Below, one piece after another: positions 7,210 through 13,763 of a stretch of 40,761 nucleotides of DNA. Below the pieces are notes generated by a model, which was not told the origin of the DNA, ran no database searches, and saw only the letters and a list, made by a program, of their open reading frames with translations. The stretch is from NCBI GenBank assembly GCA_902490325.1, contig CABUDJ010000008.1:1-40761 (forward strand). The letters run 5' to 3'. The translations under genes were made by a program, and so were the position numbers. The first letter of the stretch is position 1. Every line of letters starts with the position of its first letter. The DNA comes from an uncultured Collinsella sp. (GTDB lineage Bacteria > Actinomycetota > Coriobacteriia > Coriobacteriales > Coriobacteriaceae).

Positions 7210-8721
7210 ATGGCTACGTTCTTTCCCGGTGAGTCCCACACGTTTTCGGAGTATCTGCTGGTCCCTGGTTACTCGTCCTCGCAGTGCATCCCCAATAACG
7301 TCTCTCTTAAGACGCCGCTGACCCGCTTTAAGCGCGGTGAGAAGCCGGCAATCACCCTGAACATCCCCATGGTTTCCGCTATCATGCAGTCCGTCTCGGG
7401 CGTCGACATGGGTGTCGCGCTCGCTACCGAGGGTGGCCTGTCCTTCATTTACGGTTCCCAGAGCGCCGAGTCCGAGGCCGCTATGGTCAAGGCCGTCAAG
7501 GATCACAAGGCCGGCTTCGTTCAGTCCGATTCCACGCTGACCCCCGACATGACCATGGAGCAGGTCATTGAGCTCAAGGAGAAGACCGGCCACTCCACCA
7601 TGCCGGTTACCGACGACGGCACTCCCAAGGGTAAGCTCCTGGGCATCGTCACCAGCCGTGACTATCGCCCCAGTCGCGATGACCACCAGACGAAGGTCTC
7701 CGAGTTCATGACCCCGCGTGAGCAGCTCATCGTGGGCGACAAGAACATCAGCCTCAAGGTTGCCAACGACGTCATCTGGGACAACAAGCTCAACGCCCTG
7801 CCCATCGTCGACGACAACGATCACCTCATGGGCATCGTCTTCCGCAAGGACTACGACAGCCACAAGACCAACCCCAACGAGCTGCTCGATAACGACAAGC
7901 GCTACATGGTCGGCGCCGGTATCAACACCCGCGACTATGCCGAGCGCGTGCCGCTGCTCATCGAGGCCGGCGCCGATGTCCTGTGCATCGACTCCTCCGA
8001 GGGCTTCAGCGAGTGGCAGAAGCGCACCATCGAGTGGATTCGCGCCAACTACGGCGAGGACGTCAAGGTCGGTGCCGGTAACGTCGTCGACGCCGAGGGC
8101 TTCCGCTTCCTGGCAGACTGCGGTGCCGACTTCATCAAGGTCGGTATCGGCGGTGGCTCCATCTGCATCACCCGCGAGACCAAGGGTATTGGCCGTGGCC
8201 AGGCCACCGCGCTGATCGACGTCTGCCGCGCTCGTGACGAGTACTACGAGGAGACCGGCGTCTACGTGCCCGTGTGCTCCGACGGCGGTATCGTCTACGA
8301 CTATCACATGACGCTCGCCCTTGCCATGGGTGCCGACTTTATGATGCTGGGCCGCTACTTCGCTCGCTTCGATGAGAGCCCGACCGAGCGCGTCAACGTG
8401 AACGGTCAGTACATGAAGGAGTACTGGGGCGAGGGTTCTGCACGTGCCCGCAACTGGCAGCGTTACGACCTGGGCGGCGCCGCGAAGCTCAGCTTCGTCG
8501 AGGGCGTCGACTCTTACGTTCCCTATGCCGGCTCCCTCAAGGACGGCGTGGGCGGCACGCTCTACAAGGTCAAGTCCACGATGTGCAACTGCGGTGCCCT
8601 CTCGATCCCCGAGCTCCAGGAAAAGGCACGCCTGACGCTGGTCAGCTCCACCTCCATCGTCGAAGGCGGCGCCCACGACGTAGTCGTCAAGGACTCCCAG
8701 CAAAGCGTCAGCTACCGCTAA
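7210..8721 (+). CDS. guaB: IMP dehydrogenase
   Basis: Oxidises IMP to XMP with NAD, the committed step of GMP synthesis. It is 503 residues long. A TIM barrel is interrupted by two CBS domains (about residues 100-220, including LLGIVTSRDY and LMGIVFRKDY). The catalytic Cys319 lies in GGGSICITRE and the mobile flap carries Arg418-Tyr419 in NWQRYDLGG. The active-site and flap region (SICITRETKGIGRGQAT and EYWGEGSARARNWQRY) is not the usual bacterial version. From memory it resembles the Tritrichomonas foetus enzyme, which has the same length and the same catalytic residue numbers. ATG 7210 follows AAAAAGGAGAAAC. The leader from 7100 has a possible TAAGAT -10 (7122-7127) without a good -35 and a small CCCAA/TTGGG hairpin; I see no purine riboswitch. 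Confidence 0.95.
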   Translation: MATFFPGESHTFSEYLLVPGYSSSQCIPNNVSLKTPLTRFKRGEKPAITLNIPMVSAIMQSVSGVDMGVALATEGGLSFIYGSQSAESEAAMVKAVKDHKAGFVQSDSTLTPDMTMEQVIELKEKTGHSTMPVTDDGTPKGKLLGIVTSRDYRPSRDDHQTKVSEFMTPREQLIVGDKNISLKVANDVIWDNKLNALPIVDDNDHLMGIVFRKDYDSHKTNPNELLDNDKRYMVGAGINTRDYAERVPLLIEAGADVLCIDSSEGFSEWQKRTIEWIRANYGEDVKVGAGNVVDAEGFRFLADCGADFIKVGIGGGSICITRETKGIGRGQATALIDVCRARDEYYEETGVYVPVCSDGGIVYDYHMTLALAMGADFMMLGRYFARFDESPTERVNVNGQYMKEYWGEGSARARNWQRYDLGGAAKLSFVEGVDSYVPYAGSLKDGVGGTLYKVKSTMCNCGALSIPELQEKARLTLVSSTSIVEGGAHDVVVKDSQQSVSYR

Positions 8722-8729
8722 GCGGCTTT

Positions 8730-8836
8730 CCCAAGCACCGCACCTTGCCGTTCAAACCGTCGCTCGCGTACCAAAATACGCATCGCTCCTCTTTCACGGC
8801 AATCTGCGGCACCTGGAAAACCCGACCATGCTTGGG
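8730..8836. repeat. Composite palindromic repeat, copy R2
   Basis: This begins 8 bp after the guaB stop. The outermost arms are CCCAAGCA (8730-8737) and TGCTTGGG (8829-8836). The next pairing is CCGCA (8738-8742) with TGCGG (8805-8809). The 56-nt core 8746-8801 is closed by TGCCGT/ACGGCA and contains the GCGTA/TACGC hairpin. It matches the R1 core at about 49 of 57 positions by eye. The closing pair is C-G in R1 and T-A in R2, a compensatory change that keeps the stem. Confidence 0.75.
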
Positions 8837-8880
8837 CTGGTAACAATTAGCGGTTGATTCACAACCACGTTATTTAGATA

Positions 8881-8915
8881 AAGCGAGATGCCTGCAAGTC
8901 GCAGGCATCTCGCTT
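8881..8915. terminator. Terminator-like hairpin after guaB
   Basis: Perfect 15-bp stem AAGCGAGATGCCTGC (8881-8895) with loop AAGTC and its complement to 8915. The sequence after it (GTCGTATTTG) is only moderately T-rich, so it may be a weak terminator or a 3'-end-protecting hairpin. Confidence 0.6.
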
Positions 8916-8950
8916 GTCGTATTTGCTATCATCATGCGAGTTAACGATGT

Positions 8951-9069
8951 GGCGGGGCGTTCTTACCTTTGCTCGCCGCAAGTTCCGCACGCAAAGAAGA
9001 GCACTAAATGTGCTCTTCGTCTTGCGCAGGACTGTCCGCAGCAGCGAGCAAAGGTAAGAACGCCCCGCC
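8951..9069. repeat. Long nested inverted repeat in the leuS leader
   Basis: The outer arms 8951-8975 and 9045-9069 are a perfect 25-bp inverted repeat. Inside are an imperfect CGCAA/TTGCG stem and a perfect 9-bp hairpin GAAGAGCAC-TAAAT-GTGCTCTTC (8996-9018). The whole 119-nt unit could fold into one long rod ending 14 nt before the leuS Shine-Dalgarno sequence. It could regulate leuS or be a mobile palindromic element; the sequence alone does not decide. Confidence 0.85.
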
Positions 9070-9095
9070 CCAACCGAGATAACAAAGGAGCTGAT

Positions 9096-11672
9096 ATGTG
9101 CGATTGCACAGATCATAAGGACGAGATTCCTGCCTACGACGCGCAGGCCATTGAGTCCCGGTGGATGAAGGCCTGGGAGGACTCCAACCTCTTTGCCGTC
9201 GACACCGACGACAGCAAGCCCAAGAAGTACGTGCTCGAGATGTTCCCGTATCCGTCGGGCGACCTGCACATGGGCCACGCTCGCAACTATACCATCGGCG
9301 ATGCCATGGCCCGTCAGGCCCGCATGCGCGGCTACGACGTGCTGCACCCCATCGGCTTTGACGCCTTTGGCCTGCCTGCCGAGAACGCCGCTATCAAGCA
9401 CAACACGCAGGCTGCTGCCTGGACGTATAAGAACATGGACCAGGCGCTCACCACGATGAAGCGCATGGGCTTCTCCTACGATCTGGATCGCATGGTCAAG
9501 ACCTGCAGTCCCGACTACTACCGCTGGGGTCAGTGGATCTTTGAAAAGATGTGGGAAAAGGGCCTGGTCTACCGCAAGAAGAACCCGGTCAACTGGTGCC
9601 CCAACTGCAAGACCGTTCTGGCCAACGAGCAGGTCACCGAGGGTAAGTGCTGGCGCTGCGGCACCGAGCCCGAGAAGCGCGACCTTGAGCAGTGGTACTA
9701 CAAGATTACCGAGTACTCTCAGGAGCTGCTCGACGACCTGGAGAAGCTCCCCGGCTGGCCCGAGCGCGTCAAGCAGATGCAGGCCAACTGGATCGGTCGC
9801 TCCGAGGGCGCCGAGGTCGACTTTACCCTGTGCGACCGGGATGGCGAGCCCATCGAGGGCGACGAGGGCAAGATCACCGTCTTTACCACGCGTGCCGATA
9901 CGCTCTTTGGCGTTTCCTTCTTTGTCCTGGCTCCCGAGTACGCCCGTCTGCACGAGCTCGTCGAGGGCACGGAGTACGAGGAAGCCGTGACCAAGATCGT
10001 CGAGGACTCCAAGCATATCTCTGCCGTCGAGCGTGCCCAGGGCACCATCGAGAAGCACGGCGCTTTTACCGGCCGCTACGTGGTGAACCCCGTGAACGGC
10101 GAGAAGGTCCCCGTGTGGGTTGCCGATTATGTCGTTGCCGACTACGGTACCGGTGCCGTCATGGCCGTTCCCTGTGGCGACCAGCGCGACTTTGAGTTTG
10201 CCCGTAAGTACGACCTGCCGATCGTGCCGATCATCCTGGACGATGACGATCGCGCTGCCATCGAGGCCAGCGGCGAGACCATCGATACCTTCCATGCCGA
10301 GACCGTCGACTGGGATTGCGCCCACGCTGCCGAGGGCACGCTCGTCCAGTCCGGCAAGTACACCGGCATGCGCGGCGGTAAGCACTCCGAGGGCGAGGCT
10401 GCGATCGTGGCTGACCTCGAGGCCATGGGCTGCGGTCGTCGCAAGGTCGAGTTCCGTCTGCGCGACTGGCTCATCAGCCGCCAGCGCTATTGGGGCAACC
10501 CCATCCCGGCCATCCACTGCGAGCACTGCGGCATCGTTCCCGTGCCCGAGGACCAGTTGCCGGTGACGCTGCCCGAGAACCTTGACCTGGGCGCCGGCGA
10601 GACCCTCGCCGAGTGCAAGGAGTTCTACGAGACCACCTGCCCGGTCTGCGGCCGTCCGGCCAAGCGCGAGACCGATACCATGGACACCTTCACCTGCTCC
10701 AGCTGGTATTACCTGCGCTATACCGATCCGCACAACACCGAGCTGCCTTTCTCCCGCGAGGCTGCCGACCGTTGGATGCCCGTCGATAACTACATTGGCG
10801 GCATCGAGCACGCCATTCTGCACCTGCTCTACAGCCGTTTCTTTACCAAGGCGCTGCGCGACCTGGGCCTGCTGAGTGTGGACGAGCCCTTCACCAACCT
10901 GCTGTGCCAGGGCATGGTCAAGGACGAGAACGGCGACACCATGTCCAAGTCCAAGGGCAATGTCGTGCCCCCGAGCTCGGTCATCGAGCCCTACGGCGCC
11001 GACACCATGCGTCTGGCGATCCTGTTTATCGCTCCGCCCGAGAAGGACTTCGACTGGGATCCCAAGGCCGTTGAGGGCGCCAACCGCTTCATCAAGCGCG
11101 CCTGGCGTATCGTGTGGCAGCTCGTCCAGTCCGGTGACGCCAACTTGGCCTTCGACAAGTCCGCGCTCGACGAGGTTGCGATGAAGCTCTATCGCGAGCG
11201 TCACCGCACCATCGCCAAGTGCACCGAGGACTTCGACCGCGGCCAGTTCAACACCGCCATCTCGGCCGTCATGGAGCTCGTCAACGCGGCGAGCGCCTAC
11301 CTCAACGCCACCGAGGGTACCGCCCGCGACAAGGCTTTGTGCTACGGCGTGGCCAAGGATATCGTGAGCGTCCTTGCCCCCATCTGCCCGTTCTGGGCCG
11401 ACGAGCTGTGGCACGAGGCGCTCGGCTGCGAGGGCAACGCCTACACCGCCGCCTGGCCCGAGTTCGACCTGGCCGAGTCCGTTGAGGACACGGTGCAGAT
11501 CGTGGTCCAGGTGCTCGGCAAGGTCCGCGGCCGCGTCGACGTGGCCCGCGATGCCTCCAACGAGGAAATGCAGGCTGCCGCCGAGGCCGCTGTCGCCAAG
11601 TGGCTCGAGGGCAAGACGGTCGTCAAGGCCATCTGTGTGCCCGGCAAGCTGGTTAACCTGGTGGTCAAGTAA
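9096..11672 (+). CDS. leuS: Leucyl-tRNA synthetase
   Basis: Class I aminoacyl-tRNA synthetase charging tRNA-Leu, 858 residues, normal for the bacterial family. HIGH appears as HMGH at residues 58-61, and KMSKS as MSKSK at 616-620. The zinc-type cysteine cluster CPNC...CWRC lies near residues 168-190. The editing domain (about 220-415) includes TRADTLFGVSFFVLAPE. The C-terminal anticodon-binding and tail domains end in VKAICVPGKLVNLVVK. ATG 9096 follows AAAGGAG at the right distance. The N-terminus MCDCTDH is an unusual short Cys-rich start. The gene stands alone with a long palindromic leader and its own terminator. Confidence 0.97.
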   Translation: MCDCTDHKDEIPAYDAQAIESRWMKAWEDSNLFAVDTDDSKPKKYVLEMFPYPSGDLHMGHARNYTIGDAMARQARMRGYDVLHPIGFDAFGLPAENAAIKHNTQAAAWTYKNMDQALTTMKRMGFSYDLDRMVKTCSPDYYRWGQWIFEKMWEKGLVYRKKNPVNWCPNCKTVLANEQVTEGKCWRCGTEPEKRDLEQWYYKITEYSQELLDDLEKLPGWPERVKQMQANWIGRSEGAEVDFTLCDRDGEPIEGDEGKITVFTTRADTLFGVSFFVLAPEYARLHELVEGTEYEEAVTKIVEDSKHISAVERAQGTIEKHGAFTGRYVVNPVNGEKVPVWVADYVVADYGTGAVMAVPCGDQRDFEFARKYDLPIVPIILDDDDRAAIEASGETIDTFHAETVDWDCAHAAEGTLVQSGKYTGMRGGKHSEGEAAIVADLEAMGCGRRKVEFRLRDWLISRQRYWGNPIPAIHCEHCGIVPVPEDQLPVTLPENLDLGAGETLAECKEFYETTCPVCGRPAKRETDTMDTFTCSSWYYLRYTDPHNTELPFSREAADRWMPVDNYIGGIEHAILHLLYSRFFTKALRDLGLLSVDEPFTNLLCQGMVKDENGDTMSKSKGNVVPPSSVIEPYGADTMRLAILFIAPPEKDFDWDPKAVEGANRFIKRAWRIVWQLVQSGDANLAFDKSALDEVAMKLYRERHRTIAKCTEDFDRGQFNTAISAVMELVNAASAYLNATEGTARDKALCYGVAKDIVSVLAPICPFWADELWHEALGCEGNAYTAAWPEFDLAESVEDTVQIVVQVLGKVRGRVDVARDASNEEMQAAAEAAVAKWLEGKTVVKAICVPGKLVNLVVK

Positions 11673-11694
11673 GCGCTGCGCGCATAGTTGACAT

Positions 11695-11736
11695 AAAAAG
11701 CGAGGGACGATTCCACAGGGAGTCGCCCCTCTTTTT
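11695..11736 (+). terminator. leuS terminator
   Basis: Stem AAAAAG-C-GAGGGACGA paired with TCGCCCCTC-TTTTT (one bulged C and one mismatch), loop about 11711-11720, ending in five T. It is A/T flanked on both sides, so it could work in both directions. It lies 22 bp after the leuS stop. Confidence 0.8.
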
Positions 11737-11821
11737 GGTTATGGATACTTGCGACAACACCCAATTATCCATTTCTTGTGGAGAACCTGTGCTCACGCTG
11801 ACCTGCGGGTTTGTGTTGTGG

Positions 11822-11850
11822 TTGCACGTTTGTGCAGGTATTGGTATAGT
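11822..11850 (+). promoter_or_regulatory. Promoter of the rimP-nusA-infB operon
   Basis: -35 TTGCAC (11822-11827), a 17-bp spacer and -10 TATAGT (11845-11850), with an extended-10 TGG immediately before it. It is one of the best sigma-70 type promoters in the window. Predicted start is near 11857, about 20 nt before the leader terminator hairpin. Confidence 0.8.
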
Positions 11851-11875
11851 TTGCTTGCAAATGAAGTAGTAATTG

Positions 11876-11908
11876 AAAGAAGTGGGGTTTCGGCCCCGCT
11901 TCTTTTTT
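11876..11908 (+). terminator. Leader terminator (probable attenuator) before rimP
   Basis: A 12-bp stem, AAAGAAGTGGGG with CCCCGCTTCTTT (one T-G pair), loop TTTCGG, and a T run to 11908. It lies about 20 nt after the predicted transcript start and 9 nt before the rimP Shine-Dalgarno GGAGG (11917-11921). Read-through is required for the operon. In Bacillus subtilis the matching operon is autoregulated by NusA-stimulated termination in its leader (recalled, not checked). Confidence 0.82.
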
Positions 11909-11928
11909 GTATGGATGGAGGTGCCGCA

Positions 11929-12423
11929 ATGGTCAAGACCAAGACCGAGCAGGCGATCATCGACGCGCTCGAGGCCGTTGCTCCCCAGCACGATGTCGAC
12001 ATCGTCGACGTTGAGCTCGTGGGTGCCACCAAGGCCCCCTGCGTGCGTGTGCGTATCGAGGGTGCCGAGGGTCAGAGCCTGTCGCTCAACGACGTCACGG
12101 CCAACACCAAATGGGTCGGCGATGTGATTGAGGAGCTCGACCCCATCTCTTCGAGCTATACGCTCGAGGTGTCGAGCCCGGGTATGGCGCGCCCGCTGCG
12201 CCGCCCGCGTGACTTTGCCCGTTTTGTGGGCGAGAACTGCGAGCTCACCTCCACCGCCACCGAGGGCCGTCGCAAGTACGCCGGCAAGATTGCCGCCGCC
12301 ACCGAGACGAACGTTACCCTCGAGCTTGAGGACGGCGAGTCCGTTACCCTCGATTTCTCTGATGTTAAAAAGTGCAAGTTGAAGCCCACCTATGACTTCA
12401 AGCCCGCGAAGGAAGGAAAGTAA
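11929..12423 (+). CDS. rimP: Ribosome maturation factor RimP
   Basis: 164 residues. Helps assemble the 30S subunit. The N-terminal domain (residues about 5-85) contains VDVELVGATKAPCVRVRIEG and the C-terminal SH3-like domain contains YTLEVSSPGMARPLRRPRDF, a RimP hallmark. ATG 11929 is preferred because GGAGG (11917-11921) stands 7 nt upstream; an in-frame ATG at 11911 would place that site inside the coding region. It is first in the rimP-nusA-infB-rbfA operon, 1 bp before nusA. Confidence 0.95.
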   Translation: MVKTKTEQAIIDALEAVAPQHDVDIVDVELVGATKAPCVRVRIEGAEGQSLSLNDVTANTKWVGDVIEELDPISSSYTLEVSSPGMARPLRRPRDFARFVGENCELTSTATEGRRKYAGKIAAATETNVTLELEDGESVTLDFSDVKKCKLKPTYDFKPAKEGK

Positions 12424-12424
12424 G

Positions 12425-13672
12425 ATGGCAGCATCCGACATGATGTCCGCCCTGATGGAGCTTTGCCAGGAGAGGCACATCGACCAGCTCTACCTGATCG
12501 ACCGCCTGGAGCAGTCGCTCGCCAAGAGCTACGCCGAGATCCTGCATCTTGAGTGGGGCGCCAAGGTGACCATCGATCGCACCACCGGCAAGATCTACGT
12601 CTACCGTCTGGAGCCGATCGACGATTCCATGGACGAGGAGGGCAACTTCACCGAGTTCGAGGAGATCGACGTCACCCCCAAGAACACGAGCCGCATCGCC
12701 GCCCAGCACGCCAAGGCCGAGATCAACGCCATCGTGCGCAACTCCGCCCGCGAGCAGATCTACGAGGAGTTCTCCGGACGTATCGGTGACCTCATCAGCG
12801 GTACCGTGCTGCAGTCCACGCCCGACTTCACGATCGTCAAGATCCGCGATGGCGTCGAGGCCGAGCTGCCGCATTTTGACCAGCGCCGTTACGAGAACGA
12901 GCGCAACGAGCGTCCGATGGGCGAGCGCTATCTGCACAACCAGCACATCAAGGCCGTGATCATCGACGTCCGCGACCCCAATTCCAACCTGCAGCCGGTT
13001 CGCGGCGAGCACAGCCGTCCGCCGATCGTCATCTCCCGCACCCACCCCGAGCTCATGCGTCGTCTGTTTGAGCAGGAGGTGCCCGAGATTTATGAGGGCA
13101 CCGTCCAGATCAAGTCGATCGCCCGCGAGCCCGGCCAGCGCTCCAAGGTCGCCGTCCACTCGCTCGACGACCGCCTGGATCCCGTGGGCGCCTGCGTCGG
13201 CCCCAAGGGCAGCCGTGTCCGCGCTGTCGTGGGCGAGCTCCGCGGCGAGCGCGTCGATGTCATCCTGTGGGATGCCGATCCGGCCGTCTACGTCGCCAAC
13301 GCCCTGTCGCCCGCCAAGGTCACCCGCGTCCTCATCGACGAGGAGAAGGCCTATGCCGGCGTCATCGTGCCCGACGACCAGCTTTCGCTCGCCATCGGCA
13401 AGGAGGGCCAGAACGCCCGCCTCGCCGCTCGCCTGACCGGCTGGCACATCGACATCAAGTCCGAGACCCTTGCCGCCGACATCCTCAAGAACGTTCCCGT
13501 TCACGAGGAGCCCGCCGCCGACCTGATCGGTGACGAGGAGGACGACGACGTCCGTCGCTGCGAGTACGTGTCCGAGGACGGCATCCAGTGCCGTAACCAG
13601 GCCCGTCCCGGCTCCCGTTTCTGCGGTGTCCACGACACCGACGCCTTCGATGATGCGGAGGACCTGATCTAG
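12425..13672 (+). CDS. nusA: Transcription termination/antitermination factor NusA
   Basis: Binds RNA polymerase and modulates pausing, termination and antitermination. 415 residues. The N-terminal polymerase-binding domain (about 1-130) is followed by an S1 domain (DLISGTVLQSTPDFTIVKI, about 135-200) and two KH domains (GACVGPKGSRVRAVVGEL; LAIGKEGQNARLAARLTGW). After an acidic linker (GDEEDDDV) the protein ends with a Cys/His motif, C379, C389, C400 and H403 (CRNQARPGSRFCGVH). This resembles the small DUF5763-type zinc motif and is not part of standard NusA. ATG 12425 follows GAAGGAAAG. The usual ylxR gene does not follow; infB comes next after a 91-bp gap with a GGCACC/GGTGCC hairpin. Confidence 0.95.
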   Translation: MAASDMMSALMELCQERHIDQLYLIDRLEQSLAKSYAEILHLEWGAKVTIDRTTGKIYVYRLEPIDDSMDEEGNFTEFEEIDVTPKNTSRIAAQHAKAEINAIVRNSAREQIYEEFSGRIGDLISGTVLQSTPDFTIVKIRDGVEAELPHFDQRRYENERNERPMGERYLHNQHIKAVIIDVRDPNSNLQPVRGEHSRPPIVISRTHPELMRRLFEQEVPEIYEGTVQIKSIAREPGQRSKVAVHSLDDRLDPVGACVGPKGSRVRAVVGELRGERVDVILWDADPAVYVANALSPAKVTRVLIDEEKAYAGVIVPDDQLSLAIGKEGQNARLAARLTGWHIDIKSETLAADILKNVPVHEEPAADLIGDEEDDDVRRCEYVSEDGIQCRNQARPGSRFCGVHDTDAFDDAEDLI

Positions 13673-13763
13673 CGCGCGGTCGCGCCGGGCAGGTCCCGGT
13701 GCATCTCCCACGCTCGTTCAGTCTCTAGGCACCCAAGGTGCCAGAAAGGGTAGGTGAAGTCAT

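Larger units (their letters stand above)
8722..9095. other. 374-bp intergenic region between guaB and leuS, filled with palindromes
   Basis: No gene is visible. In order it holds the R2 repeat (8730-8836), a perfect 15-bp hairpin (8881-8915), a possible extended -10 box TGCTATCAT (8924-8932) with no good -35, and a long nested inverted repeat (8951-9069). The leuS ribosome binding site AAAGGAG follows at 9084-9090. The frame of leuS is open upstream to 8934 but lacks a start with a ribosome binding site. There is no T-box consensus (no AGGGTGG-type sequence). Confidence 0.75.

Noticed and set aside
8934..9095. N-terminal extension of LeuRS by 54 residues
   Set aside because: The extension would read through the long inverted repeat, has no ribosome binding site, and ATG 9096 has an ideal AAAGGAG.
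8840..9095. T-box riboswitch before leuS
   Set aside because: No T-box core sequence and no specifier-loop arrangement is visible; the region is a simple long inverted repeat.
8874..11414. Very long open frame (846 codons) on the - strand opposite leuS, and similar long antisense frames opposite nusA, infB, smc and GH32
   Set aside because: These are GC-rich shadow frames. They lack ribosome binding sites and family motifs, while the + strand carries complete, motif-rich proteins.
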